Source: an uncultured Flavobacteriales bacterium (GTDB lineage Bacteria; Bacteroidota; Bacteroidia; Flavobacteriales_G; Salibacteraceae). Taken from it: DNA of 45,840 bases. This document shows positions 34,955-43,725 of the stretch, in pieces. The notes beneath the pieces were generated by a model. It was given only the letters and a program-made list of their open reading frames with translations. It had not been told where the DNA came from and searched no databases. The position numbers and the translations under genes are program-made. The stretch covers positions 1 through 45,840 of the forward strand of contig CAJXZP010000025.1 of the NCBI GenBank assembly GCA_913062955.1. Direction: 5' to 3'. Position 1 is the first letter of the stretch, and every line of letters starts with the position of its first letter.

Positions 34955-36664
34955 TTATATGGCATTTAAATAATCCGATAAATCTTGTTTGGCCGTTAAT
35001 TCCATTTTCTTTTTAACCCGATAACGGGCAGATTTCACCGAATCGGGAGAGATAGATAGGGTCTGTGCCGTTTCCTTTAAACTGTATCGGAGTTTGCTTA
35101 AAGAACAAACACGTAATTCCGTTTTGGTAAGATTGGAAAATTTTTCTTTTAAATGGGTGTAAAACCCTGCATGCAGATCATTCAAATACACTTCAAACTG
35201 GTGCCAGTCTTCATCTAGTTTTAGTGATTTTTTGAGGGTGTTCTGTACATCAGTATACAAAGCCTTATCGGAGTCTTTTTGGTTTTTATCGGATTCTATT
35301 TTTTCTTCAAACGATTTCAAAATTTGGTTTTTCTCGTTGATGTGCAAGGATAAATTTACCAAATCTTTGTTTTTTAATTGCAGTTCGACTTTTTGCAATG
35401 CGGTCTCTCGTTTTTTTCTATGAAATAGTAAAACCGTTAGAGTAATCGAAAAAAGGAAAGTTAGCAAAACCAGGAGTAAGATTATTCTACTTTTATTTTT
35501 CTCTAATAGGTCTATTTCATGTTGCTTTTCGAGTTTTGTAATTTGATTTTCTTTTTTTACGACAGCTAAAAATTTGTTGGCTTTGAGCTCTACTTCTTCC
35601 GAGTTTTTAAGTTCGTTTTTATACATCAATTTTATTATTTCCTTGTAATAACACGCAGTGCTATCCGAATTTCCAATTTCAGTGTAAATGTGTGTTAATT
35701 TAATAAAGGTTCGTTTTCTAAGATCTACTCCTATATCGAAAGCCAAGGTTTGATGGTAATACGAAAGAGCCTTGTTAAATTGGTTTCTTGCTTTATAGAT
35801 GTTACCTAACCCGAAATATATATTTGGATCGGTTTTATAGCCAGTGGAGTCGTAAATTTTCAGTGCCTTTAAATACAATTCCTCCGATTTTTCTAAATCT
35901 TGGAATTGGTCTAGGTATATGGTGGCTGTATTGATATACATACTGGCTTCCAAATCGGGGTTGCTTTGATAGGATGGGTCATTAAATATTTCTTCCATAG
36001 CCTTCAGAAGGTCTTCGGGTGATTTGTTTAGCATGTATTGACTACCTAGGTAGTTGGCTTGAAGTAACGCTAATTCGTCAAAACCTTCTATTTCAAGACC
36101 TAACAAGTAGGATTGTTCAGCGTAGTTTTTCATTTGAATCAAATCTCCTTTTGCGTAAAAAGCTAACCCCATATTACTTAGAACCTGAATTAAACCTTCT
36201 GGATCATCTATGTGTTCATGAATTTCTGCCGCTAAATTCATATAATATAAAGCGCTATCCGGGTCTGTTAAAGAGGAATGATAAATTCCAAGTCGGCTGT
36301 AAATTTCGGCACTGTCTTTTCCGGAGGTTAAATAATCAGGATTGAAAAATTTTTTAAAATAGACAATGGATGAATCTGTAAGATTATACGTTTGATATAA
36401 GTAACCTTTAGTTCTGATCACCTGTTTTTTTCGGCTAACATAGTTTTCTCGGTTGGAAATGAGTTCGGCACGATTTACCCAGTTGATACCTTCCGCTAAA
36501 TTTGTTTTTCCTTGGATACTGGCTAATTCTAAATAAATATCAACACGTTGACTATCACTACTCGCTTGATCTAGTGCTAAAAACAAACTGTCGGTTTGCG
36601 CTGTCGATGAAAAAACAACACATACTACGAATATGAAAATGGTGTGAATGACTCTTAGAAACAT
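34955..36664 (-). CDS. TPR sensor with transmembrane helix and LuxR-type HTH
   Basis: The 569 residues begin with a signal sequence (VIHTIFIFVVCVVFSSTAQ). Tetratricopeptide repeats cover about 25-350 (GLIQVLSNMGLAFYAKGDLI, PNIYFGLGNIYKARNQFNKA). One membrane helix (ILLLVLLTFLFSITLTVLLF, about 375-394) and a coiled coil follow. The C-terminal HTH is LTKTELRVCSLSKLRYSLKE, TAQTLSISPDSVKSARYRVK. The layout implies periplasmic TPR sensing coupled to a cytosolic DNA-binding domain, as known for Bacteroidota one-component regulators. It may control the adjacent FG-GAP gene or the shared 30-bp element. A decayed copy of its HTH lies at 24,376. The 449-base gap upstream (36,665-37,113) is AT-rich with no gene seen. 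Confidence 0.88.
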   Translation of the reverse strand: MFLRVIHTIFIFVVCVVFSSTAQTDSLFLALDQASSDSQRVDIYLELASIQGKTNLAEGINWVNRAELISNRENYVSRKKQVIRTKGYLYQTYNLTDSSIVYFKKFFNPDYLTSGKDSAEIYSRLGIYHSSLTDPDSALYYMNLAAEIHEHIDDPEGLIQVLSNMGLAFYAKGDLIQMKNYAEQSYLLGLEIEGFDELALLQANYLGSQYMLNKSPEDLLKAMEEIFNDPSYQSNPDLEASMYINTATIYLDQFQDLEKSEELYLKALKIYDSTGYKTDPNIYFGLGNIYKARNQFNKALSYYHQTLAFDIGVDLRKRTFIKLTHIYTEIGNSDSTACYYKEIIKLMYKNELKNSEEVELKANKFLAVVKKENQITKLEKQHEIDLLEKNKSRIILLLVLLTFLFSITLTVLLFHRKKRETALQKVELQLKNKDLVNLSLHINEKNQILKSFEEKIESDKNQKDSDKALYTDVQNTLKKSLKLDEDWHQFEVYLNDLHAGFYTHLKEKFSNLTKTELRVCSLSKLRYSLKETAQTLSISPDSVKSARYRVKKKMELTAKQDLSDYLNAI

Positions 36665-37113
36665 GGTGGAATTCGAAATTATAGCTGTGGAAATTCGAGT
36701 TTGCGAATATGCTATTATCCTTGCAACTACCTATGGGAATTTGTGTTTTTTTATTTTATTTTAAAATAAAATTAAGTAATAATGCGGGGTTATAGGTTAA
36801 ATAACAAGTATGAAAGTTTAAGGATGAGGGCCTTGTTCGTTGGTCTAAACTCGAATAAAAAAGGAGGGGAATTATTTAATATGAGTTTTTGGTTTGGAAG
36901 GTGAGTTTTGAGGATAGGAATTAGGGAGTCGCTAATTTTTGTGGGTATTAAATTTTCATTTTAGTAAATTTAATTATTTACTCTCTTAAAGAATGAAAAC
37001 GGGTAAAGGGGACAATTAGGGGTTTTTTTTTTATTTAAAAATGGGGAATGAAAAGTGGGAGTTTGCTTTAAGGTGAATTAATTCAGATTCTTATTGATTC
37101 GTTACGCACATTG

Positions 37114-37818
37114 TCAAAAAGTAAACAAGGCATTGTATAATAGGGGTTGGATAGAATTGTATAGAATATCGTAAATATGGAAGTTTTCATTATCGAACTG
37201 GGGCGGTATGACCCATTCTCCAGCGCTATTAATAGCGCCCCATTTGTGGTCAATTACCACTTTTGCACATCCATTTCTGAAAGGGGTTGCATTTTGATAT
37301 TTCGGTTCGATCTGCCATTCTGCTTTTTTATTTAAATAACCATAATGACTTTCAGTACCCTCTTCATTAATACATGCTTGTAGATTTAATGCATGGGTAA
37401 GTGAGGGAATGTAATTATTAGAAGAGTATCTTCCTATGGATAATGTATCTCCATAAAAGTTTAAAAAAATCCAAGTCCTTTTTTCACATACAAATGCAGA
37501 TATGATGCTGTCTCTGGGGTTAAACCGAATAAGGTGAGAGGGGGTGAGAATTTTTTTTCCATTTAAATCCATCAACGCTTTTTGGTCACCAATTCGAACC
37601 AATACAAAACCATGAACAAACCAACACCGATCCTTTGGACATGACCTAAAATCTATCTTCATTTTTTGATTACTTAGAGTATCCACGATATAATTCACCC
37701 GTAAAGTAGAATCCCATTCAAATTTGTAATTTTTATAGGCTTTGGTCTTGGTTTGAGCAAAACAAGAAGCGCTAATAAAGGCGAGGTAAATACAAATAAG
37801 AGCGGAAGATAGATTCAT
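37114..37818 (-). CDS. Secreted WG-repeat protein
   Basis: The 234-residue protein has a signal peptide (…LAFISASCFAQ, about residue 22). WG-type repeats are best seen at GYLNKKAEWQIEPKYQNATP (about 160-179) and WGAINSAGEWVIPPQFDNEN (about 194-213), with a weaker early repeat around ALMDLNGKKILTP. WG repeats are of unknown function and frequent in Bacteroidota. No neighbour suggests a partner. Confidence 0.8.
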   Translation of the reverse strand: MNLSSALICIYLAFISASCFAQTKTKAYKNYKFEWDSTLRVNYIVDTLSNQKMKIDFRSCPKDRCWFVHGFVLVRIGDQKALMDLNGKKILTPSHLIRFNPRDSIISAFVCEKRTWIFLNFYGDTLSIGRYSSNNYIPSLTHALNLQACINEEGTESHYGYLNKKAEWQIEPKYQNATPFRNGCAKVVIDHKWGAINSAGEWVIPPQFDNENFHIYDILYNSIQPLLYNALFTF

Positions 37819-38090
37819 GGTATAGAATAATTTGTTCGCCTAAATTAGTGGCCCATAGGAGCTTCCAAAGCTAAGTTTGGTTGGGTGAATAGGATGTTTT
37901 GGTTTTGTTAATGTTTTTTTTGCATTAAAAAGCGACCTCGTAAAAGAGGAGCCTAGACAAATGCGTAAAGAAGTAACACCGATGGTTAATAGGAAAGAGA
38001 ATTGGACTGAAATTTCATCCGATTGAATTTATTCAATTCCATAATCCGTTTTCGGATGATGGAGATAGTAGGGTTATTGCGTATTAAATG

Positions 38091-38133
38091 AGTGTAGCTA
38101 TCTGTCCTTTTTAAGATAGCTGATAGCTACACT
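38091..38133. terminator. Hairpin with two alternative pairings downstream of the FAH gene
   Basis: AGTGTAGCTATC (38091-38102) pairs perfectly with GATAGCTACACT (38122-38133). The inner AGCTATCT (38096-38103) can instead pair with AGATAGCT (38114-38121), so two mutually exclusive stems are possible. It is 35 bases after the fumarylacetoacetase stop (minus strand). The rest of the gap 37,819-38,167 is empty. Confidence 0.55.
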
Positions 38134-38167
38134 GTAACGAAGTTATGACTTACTTCTGGTAAAACAA

Positions 38168-39154
38168 TTACTTTTTATACGCTGTTATAATTTGGTCTAT
38201 TTTCCCGAAAATAGAATGGTCCTTAGCGTTCTTCATCTCTATTTCAATACGGTCACCAAAGCGCATAAATGGCGTGGAAGGTTTTCCGTTTCTAATTATT
38301 TCTAAACATCTAACTTCGGCTAAACAACTCGACCCGTTAAGGTTTCCTTTGTTGGCTACTGTCCCGGACCCTATTACTGTTCCGGCCATTAAAGAACGGG
38401 TTTTGGCTGCGTGCGCTATTAACTGGCCAAAGTCAAAGGTCATATCAACTCCCGCATTTGGAGAACCAATTAATTTTCCGTTGAGTGTAGATAATAAGGG
38501 TAAATGTAATTTCCCATCTTTCCAATGCTCTTCTAGTTCATCTGGGGTAACCACTACGGGGGCAAAAGTGGTCCATGGTTTGGATTGATAAAACCCAAAT
38601 TGTTTGGATAACTCATTAGGAATAAGGTTTCGTAAAGAAACATCATTAATAATGGTAACTAATTTAATATGGCTCAATGCTTCTTTGGCATTCACACCTG
38701 CCGGAACATCATCCGTGAATACGGCTATTTCTGATTCGAAGTCAATTCCCCATTCTTCCTTTTCAATAATCACGTCATCCTGAGCTCCAATAAAAGCATC
38801 AGAGGCTCCCATATACATTAAGGGATCGGTCCAGAATGATTTGGGTAACGCTGCATTTCTGGCTTTTCGTACCAACTCTACATGAGTTACATACGCACTT
38901 CCATCTGCCCAATGATAAGCTCTCGGTATTGGGGCTAAAACTTTAACGGTTGAAAAATCAAAAACATTGGGTAGTTCTTGGGCATTTAGCTTTTCATAAA
39001 GACCTTGTAATTGGCTTTCAATAACCGACCAATTATCCATAGCGGCTTGCATAGTGGGGGCAATTTCGCTGACGGCAATGGCTTGTGTTAATTCTTTATT
39101 TACAACCACCAATTGTCCATCTCTCGTGTTGTTGTGAATCGAAGCTAATTTCAT
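38168..39154 (-). CDS. Fumarylacetoacetate hydrolase family protein (likely fumarylacetoacetase)
   Basis: The 328 residues fit the short bacterial fumarylacetoacetase type. VLAPIPRAYHWADGSAYVTH (about 70-89), the metal ligands in WGIDFESEIAVFTDDV (about 136-151, ExE type), and DVSLRNLIPNELSKQFGFYQ followed by KPWTTFAPVVVTP (about 173-207) are visible. LMAGTVIGSGTVANKG (about 255-270) closes the active site. The enzyme splits fumarylacetoacetate at the end of the homogentisate (tyrosine/phenylalanine) route in the cytosol. No homogentisate dioxygenase or isomerase is in the window, so related FAH-fold functions remain possible. Confidence 0.87.
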   Translation of the reverse strand: MKLASIHNNTRDGQLVVVNKELTQAIAVSEIAPTMQAAMDNWSVIESQLQGLYEKLNAQELPNVFDFSTVKVLAPIPRAYHWADGSAYVTHVELVRKARNAALPKSFWTDPLMYMGASDAFIGAQDDVIIEKEEWGIDFESEIAVFTDDVPAGVNAKEALSHIKLVTIINDVSLRNLIPNELSKQFGFYQSKPWTTFAPVVVTPDELEEHWKDGKLHLPLLSTLNGKLIGSPNAGVDMTFDFGQLIAHAAKTRSLMAGTVIGSGTVANKGNLNGSSCLAEVRCLEIIRNGKPSTPFMRFGDRIEIEMKNAKDHSIFGKIDQIITAYKK

Positions 39155-39308
39155 TCGTATGCTTTTTTTAGTTTTCGGGAATTAATTCCCCTTGGTTTAA
39201 ATGGCTGTGTTAGGGTTTCGGAAGGTGCTGAGTTTAGCAAATGAGACCACTCTATAGGATTGTTTCTTTCAGATCTTTAAGGAGGAGTCAATTATTTAAT
39301 TCAATTTT

Positions 39309-39821
39309 TTATACCGAGCTAATTTTCTTTTTCAGGAAGGTGTGTAGTTCTTCTTTTAACGTTTCTGAAATGAGTTCTTTGTCTAACCAGGTATGGAAAT
39401 GGCCTAAATAGTGCATGCCTAAATAATTGGCACTTTCTTCAAAAGGCATTTCAAAACCTTTTTTTAATTCCGAATCAGATCCACAACTTATCACACCCAT
39501 CGATTTTCCTCGGAGTTTTCTGCCAATTTCCTTTTCCACTTTTAAACAGTCTGTTATTCGGTCGAAAAAAATCTTCATTATTCCGCTCATAGAATACCAA
39601 TATACCGGAGTGGTGAAAATAATAATATCATAATTGCTTACAATTTCTCGCATTAACGGCATGAAATCATCGTCCTGATTTTTAAACTCATAATCAAAAT
39701 GGGAGATGTTTTTTGATTTCAAATCAATAATATCAAATCCTGTTTTCTCCTGGATATAGGTGGATATTTTGTGCGTATTACCCTCCGTCCTTGAGCTGCC
39801 TTGTATTATTACTCCCCTCAT
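39309..39821 (-). CDS. NAD(P)H-dependent FMN reductase / flavodoxin-fold protein
   Basis: The 170-residue protein opens with the FMN phosphate loop IIQGSSRTEGNTHKIS (about 4-19). It continues with the flavin-stacking segment IFTTPVYWYSMSGIMKIFFD (about 69-88) and MGVISCGSDSELKKGFEMPF (about 108-127). It would bind FMN and reduce a quinone, azo or iron substrate; the substrate is unknown. The ~120 bases upstream contain a run of about ten C near 39,892-39,901. Confidence 0.85.
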   Translation of the reverse strand: MRGVIIQGSSRTEGNTHKISTYIQEKTGFDIIDLKSKNISHFDYEFKNQDDDFMPLMREIVSNYDIIIFTTPVYWYSMSGIMKIFFDRITDCLKVEKEIGRKLRGKSMGVISCGSDSELKKGFEMPFEESANYLGMHYLGHFHTWLDKELISETLKEELHTFLKKKISSV

Positions 39822-39938
39822 TTTTGTTTCCTATTTATTGGATTGGCACGGGTAATTGTACTCCGTACAAGTGTCTGAATTTGGAAATATTCCCCCCCCC
39901 TATTAGTTGATTCCTGAAATTTCTAGAATTACAGCCAT

Positions 39939-40721
39939 TTAAGGTCTATGATCAAATTTCATATGTTTCACACTATCCCCCGAGTCTCGTAATTCCTCCA
40001 AGGCACGGATTCCAATATTTACATGTAAATCCACAAAGTTGGAGGTTACCGATTTATCACTTTCATCGGTCTTAATTCCACTTGGAATCATTGGGTTGTC
40101 GCTTACCAACAGTAAAGCACCTCTTGGAATACCGTTTGCAAAACCTGCGGTAAATAAGGTCGCTGTTTCCATATCAATACCTATGGCACGGGCTTCGGTT
40201 AAACGTTTTTTAAATACTTCATCGTGTTCCCAAACTCTACGGTTTGTGGTGAAAATTACTCCAGTCCAATAGTCCGTTTCATACTCCTTCATAGCCGATG
40301 AAATGGTTCGTTGTAATCGGAAAGAGGGGAGCGCAGGTACTTCTGCAGGAAGATACTCATTACTGGTTCCTTCTCCCCGAATAGCCGCCATAGGAATAAT
40401 GAAATCACCCAGCCCGGTTTTCTTCTTTAATCCGCCACATTTACCTAAAAACAACACTGCTTTGGGCATAATTGCCGATAATAAATCCATAATGGTAGCG
40501 GCCATTGCGCTACCCATCCCAAAATTGATAATCGTAATGTTGCCGTGGGTAGCCGTTTGCATCGCTTTATCCGTGCCAATAATTTCTACATCATACTTAT
40601 TTGCAAAGATGTTGACGTATCCAATAAAGTTGGTGAGTAAAATGTACTCCCCAAAGTTTTCGAGGGGAGTACCCGTATATCTAGGCAACCAATTGGTTAC
40701 AATTTCTTCTTTTGTTTTCAT
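39939..40721 (-). CDS. amn: AMP nucleosidase
   Basis: The 260-residue enzyme corresponds to the short AMP nucleosidase of Bacteroidota and belongs to the nucleoside phosphorylase superfamily. It opens KTKEEIVTNWLPRYTGTPLE. The core has INFGMGSAMAATIMDLLSAI (about 68-87), VLFLGKCGGLKKKTGLGDFI (about 94-113), RGEGTSNEYLPAEVPALPSF and AIGIDMETATLFTAGF (about 190-205, the conserved Glu near the ribose). It cleaves AMP to adenine and ribose 5-phosphate. It is 29 bases after purE on the same strand, fitting a purine gene cluster. Confidence 0.9.
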   Translation of the reverse strand: MKTKEEIVTNWLPRYTGTPLENFGEYILLTNFIGYVNIFANKYDVEIIGTDKAMQTATHGNITIINFGMGSAMAATIMDLLSAIMPKAVLFLGKCGGLKKKTGLGDFIIPMAAIRGEGTSNEYLPAEVPALPSFRLQRTISSAMKEYETDYWTGVIFTTNRRVWEHDEVFKKRLTEARAIGIDMETATLFTAGFANGIPRGALLLVSDNPMIPSGIKTDESDKSVTSNFVDLHVNIGIRALEELRDSGDSVKHMKFDHRP

Positions 40722-40750
40722 ACATGGGTTTGATTAGGGTAGAAAGGTAA

Positions 40751-41233
40751 TTATAAATCTTTAGCCGATTCTAATACCTTTTGTTTTAATGTTTCCATAT
40801 AGTCTTGCATGGTTTTCAATAGGGCAGGATCACTACTGGCAATAATTTTAGCGGCTAATATCCCCGCATTTTTAGCACCATCTAATGCGACTGTTGCTAC
40901 CGGTATTCCTCCGGGCATTTGAAGAATGGATAAAATTGAATCCCATCCATCAATGGAGTTCCGAGATTTAATAGGTACGCCAATTACGGGTAAAGGTGTT
41001 AATGAAGCCGTCATTCCTGGTAAATGCGCAGCACCACCAGCACCCGCCACTATTACTTTCAAGCCTCTTGATGCAGCCGATTTAGCATAATCATACATCA
41101 ACTCGGGGGTGCGGTGAGCGGATACAATATTGATTTCAAATGCAACACCTAGCTCGGTTAATACATCTGCTGCTTCTTGCATAATCGGTAAATCCGATTT
41201 GCTTCCCATGATAATTCCTACTTGTGGTTTCAT
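40751..41233 (-). CDS. purE: N5-carboxyaminoimidazole ribonucleotide mutase PurE
   Basis: The 160-residue protein has the class I PurE hallmarks: [14 protein letters not shown] (about 5-18), [20 protein letters not shown] (about 38-57), [20 protein letters not shown] (about 60-79), [20 protein letters not shown] and [20 protein letters not shown]. It rearranges N5-CAIR, made by PurK, to CAIR in purine synthesis. It lies 85 bases downstream of purK; the gap holds a GTCGGAAGTCGG-type intergenic repeat. Confidence 0.97.
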   Translation of the reverse strand: MKPQVGIIMGSKSDLPIMQEAADVLTELGVAFEINIVSAHRTPELMYDYAKSAASRGLKVIVAGAGGAAHLPGMTASLTPLPVIGVPIKSRNSIDGWDSILSILQMPGGIPVATVALDGAKNAGILAAKIIASSDPALLKTMQDYMETLKQKVLESAKDL

Positions 41234-41239
41234 TCTATT

Positions 41240-41280
41240 TCTTTTTGTCGGAAGTCGGAAAACCGAAGACCGAAGTTTTT
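41240..41280. repeat. GTCGGAAGTCGG / CCGAAGACCGAAG intergenic repeat
   Basis: Between purE and purK (41,249-41,277) GTCGGAAGTCGG is followed, after AAAA, by CCGAAGACCGAAG. The two halves are tandem heptamer-like copies (GTCGGAA; ACCGAAG) that are roughly complementary and could form a hairpin in the mRNA. It resembles a dispersed element, but only one copy is in this window. Confidence 0.45.
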
Positions 41281-41318
41281 CTTTTAGTATTTCAATGGAG
41301 CGGAACCTCCAAACGCAA

Positions 41319-42464
41319 CTACGCTTTTACCGTCAAAGTTTTTTTCACCTTCTCGGCAATCTCTTTGGCTTCCTCTAAGGTTTTTGCACCCACCGTTACA
41401 TGTCCCATTTTTCTAAATGGTTTGGTGATTTTCTTTCCGTATAAATGTACATGTACGCCTTTCATTGCCATTACCTCATACAAGCCTTCGTATTGTGCCT
41501 CGCCTGTAAATCCTTTCTCCCCCAATAAGTTGACCATGACACTCGGTTCGGTAATACGGGTTTCGCCCAGTGGTAAATTCAACACACTACGTAAATGCTG
41601 TTCAAATTGAGAGGTCACGTTTCCTTCAAAACTTTGGTGTCCACTATTATGGGTTCTTGGAGCAATTTCGTTGACGAGTACCTGTCCGTCTTTGGTAATA
41701 AACATTTCTACCGCAAGTAAACCGACAATACCCGTTTTGGCCACTAAATCCTCTGCAATATCACGCGCATTAGTTTCTGCTACTTTATCAATGTTTGCAG
41801 GTGAAAATAAGAAATCTACCAAGTTTGCCTCCGGATTAAATTCCAGTTCAACTACCGGATAAGATTTTACTTCTCCGCTTTCGTTCCGGGAAACAATTAC
41901 GCTGATTTCTTTATCAAAGTCCACAAATTTCTCGAGTACCGATGGTACATCAAAAGCTTTTTCTAAATCTTGATCATTTCTTAAAGGAGTTACCCCTTTA
42001 CCGTCATATCCGCCTTTACGCATTTTCTGCATAAACGGAAATTCGTTTCTAAAACGAGCAATTTCTTCTTTATTCTCAATTAAATGATAATCGGAAGTGG
42101 GAATACCATGCGAAGTATAAAACTCCTTTTGCAATCCTTTATCTTGAATCATTCTCAAAATATTGGGCTGAGGAAAAACCTTCACACCTTCTTTTTCGAG
42201 TTTTTCAAGCGCATCAACATTGACATGTTCGATTTCAATAGTCACTACATCCTTGTCTTTACCAAAGGTGTAAACGGCATCAAAACTCTGTAAACTACCT
42301 ACTTGGAAAGTCGTAGCGATATCTTTACATGGAGCGTTTTTATCTGGATCTAAAACATGAACATCTAAGTTATAGCTAATGGCTTCTTGAATGAACATAC
42401 GGCCTAATTGACCGCCTCCTAAAATTCCCAGTTTAAATTGACTGGAAGTGAATGACTTTTGCAT
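41319..42464 (-). CDS. purK: N5-carboxyaminoimidazole ribonucleotide synthase PurK
   Basis: The 381-residue ATP-grasp enzyme starts [20 protein letters not shown] (ATG 42464). The 37-residue upstream extension of the frame crosses the promoter and is rejected. Visible features are [13 protein letters not shown] (about 14-26), [20 protein letters not shown] (about 140-159, ATP-grasp Lys/Gly loop), [39 protein letters not shown] (about 260-279) and [10 protein letters not shown]. It converts AIR, bicarbonate and ATP to N5-CAIR for PurE. Confidence 0.96.
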   Translation of the reverse strand: MQKSFTSSQFKLGILGGGQLGRMFIQEAISYNLDVHVLDPDKNAPCKDIATTFQVGSLQSFDAVYTFGKDKDVVTIEIEHVNVDALEKLEKEGVKVFPQPNILRMIQDKGLQKEFYTSHGIPTSDYHLIENKEEIARFRNEFPFMQKMRKGGYDGKGVTPLRNDQDLEKAFDVPSVLEKFVDFDKEISVIVSRNESGEVKSYPVVELEFNPEANLVDFLFSPANIDKVAETNARDIAEDLVAKTGIVGLLAVEMFITKDGQVLVNEIAPRTHNSGHQSFEGNVTSQFEQHLRSVLNLPLGETRITEPSVMVNLLGEKGFTGEAQYEGLYEVMAMKGVHVHLYGKKITKPFRKMGHVTVGAKTLEEAKEIAEKVKKTLTVKA

Positions 42465-42480
42465 AAAAAATATTGAACTG

Positions 42481-42488
42481 CAAAAATA
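42481..42488 (-). promoter_or_regulatory. -7 promoter box of purK
   Basis: TATTTTTG on the minus strand matches TAnnTTTG and lies 16 bases before the purK ATG, implying a leader of about 10 bases. No TTG at -33 was found. Confidence 0.5.
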
Positions 42489-42504
42489 GGTATTCGTGAA
42501 ATTT

Positions 42505-42537
42505 TTGACGCTACGATAACCTAATGTTATACATTTG
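42505..42537 (+). promoter_or_regulatory. -33/-7 promoter of hpt-adk
   Basis: TTG at 42505-42507 and a perfect TACATTTG at 42530-42537 are separated by 22 bases, the same geometry as the nosL promoter. The ATG of hpt is 11 bases further. It is divergent from the purK promoter, placing purine synthesis and salvage back to back. Confidence 0.65.
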
Positions 42538-42548
42538 CAGCACCAAAT

Positions 42549-43091
42549 TTGAATATGGGTATTATCAAGATTCACGATAAGAATTTTAAAAAGTCTATTT
42601 CTGAAGAGGAAATCTTACAACGTGTAGCAGCAATTGCACGTGAAATAGAGGCTGATTGCAAGTATCAAAACCCCCTCTTCCTACCTGTGCTAAACGGTAG
42701 TTTCATGTTTACATCTGATTTAATGAAAGAAATCGATATGAATTGCGAAATGCAATTTGTTAAGGTTAAATCATATACCGGAATGCATTCTACGCAACAG
42801 GTGAAAACCTTAATTGGTGCAGATATGGCCGTGAGTGGCCGGACAGTCATCATTATTGAAGATATTGTAGATACCGGTGCTACAATTAAGGAATTAGTGA
42901 ATCAATTGCATCATTTAAATCCAAATGAAATAAAAATCTGTTCCTTACTGTTCAAGCCTACCAAATATAAAGGTGACTTGAAGGTAGATTATTATGGGTT
43001 TGAAATTCCAGATGATTTTGTGATTGGTTATGGATTAGATTATAATGGTTTAGGAAGAAATCTTAGACATATATATACTGTTACTGAATAA
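42549..43091 (+). CDS. hpt: Hypoxanthine phosphoribosyltransferase
   Basis: The 180-residue salvage enzyme transfers phosphoribose from PRPP to hypoxanthine or guanine. It shows NPLFLPVLNGSFMFTSDLMK (about 40-59), VKVKSYTGMHSTQQV and the PRPP-binding signature VIIIEDIVDTGATIKELV (about 99-116), then ICSLLFKPTKYKGDLKVDYY with the base-binding Lys and FVIGYGLDYNGLGRNLRHI. It begins one codon (MGIIKIHDK) after an in-window promoter and is nine bases before adk, presumably one transcript. Confidence 0.95.
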   Translation: MNMGIIKIHDKNFKKSISEEEILQRVAAIAREIEADCKYQNPLFLPVLNGSFMFTSDLMKEIDMNCEMQFVKVKSYTGMHSTQQVKTLIGADMAVSGRTVIIIEDIVDTGATIKELVNQLHHLNPNEIKICSLLFKPTKYKGDLKVDYYGFEIPDDFVIGYGLDYNGLGRNLRHIYTVTE

Positions 43092-43100
43092 AATTCAAGT

Positions 43101-43667
43101 ATGATAAATTTAGTGTTGTTTGGTCCTCCGGGAGCTGGTAAAGGAACACAAGCAGTTAGCTTGGTTGAAAAATACAACTTATACCATCTTTCTACAGGAG
43201 ATGTTTTTCGCTATAATATTTCTCAAAAAACAGAATTGGGAATGTTGGCTAAAAGCTACATGGATAAAGGCGACTTAGTACCAGATGAGGTGACTATCAA
43301 AATGCTTAAATCAGAAGTGGAAAAACAACCTGAAGCGGCTGGTTTCATTTTTGATGGGTTTCCAAGAACAGTAGCTCAAGCAGAAGCTTTGGATGCGTTT
43401 TTGGCAGATAAAGAAATGAAAATTGAGCATGTACTTTCACTTGAAGTACCAGATGAGGAGTTGGTGAAAAGACTTTTAAATCGGGGTAAAACCAGTGGAA
43501 GAGCGGATGATGCAAACCAAGATGTGGTGTGGAATCGGATTAAAGAATACAATTCTAAAACGGCTCCGTTAAAAAACTTTTACGAAGAGCAAAGTAAACT
43601 TCGTGGTATCAATGGCGTAGGTTCTTTAAATGATATTTTTGGTCGTTTAATATCGGCTATCGGGTAA
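43101..43667 (+). CDS. adk: Adenylate kinase
   Basis: The 188-residue enzyme interconverts ATP + AMP and 2 ADP. Motifs in order: P-loop GPPGAGKGTQAVSL (about 7-20), AMP site HLSTGDVFRYNISQKTELG (about 30-48), DGFPRTVAQAEALD (about 84-97), and a short LID segment LLNRGKTSGRADDANQDVVW (about 125-144). The short LID without zinc cysteines fits the ~190-residue Bacteroidota type. It is cotranscribed with hpt and ends before a strong terminator. Confidence 0.96.
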   Translation: MINLVLFGPPGAGKGTQAVSLVEKYNLYHLSTGDVFRYNISQKTELGMLAKSYMDKGDLVPDEVTIKMLKSEVEKQPEAAGFIFDGFPRTVAQAEALDAFLADKEMKIEHVLSLEVPDEELVKRLLNRGKTSGRADDANQDVVWNRIKEYNSKTAPLKNFYEEQSKLRGINGVGSLNDIFGRLISAIG

Positions 43668-43691
43668 TTATTATCCTTAAACAATTAATAC

Positions 43692-43717
43692 AAAAGGATG
43701 CCTTTGGGCATCCTTTT
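43692..43717. terminator. Terminator between adk and obgE
   Basis: Perfect 11-base arms AAAAGGATGCC (43692-43702) and GGCATCCTTTT (43707-43717) with loop TTTG and a trailing T. It ends nine bases before the obgE ATG, so obgE probably starts from its own promoter or from readthrough. Confidence 0.85.
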
Positions 43718-43725
43718 TAGATAAT

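Noticed and set aside
39890-39902. Run of about ten C upstream of the FMN reductase gene as a phase-variation tract
   Set aside because: It lies downstream of the amn/FMN reductase boundary without an obvious promoter overlap; no evidence beyond the run itself.
42465-42575. Longer PurK start with a Cys-rich 37-residue extension
   Set aside because: It crosses the purK promoter and the hpt coding start; PurK begins just before [12 protein letters not shown].
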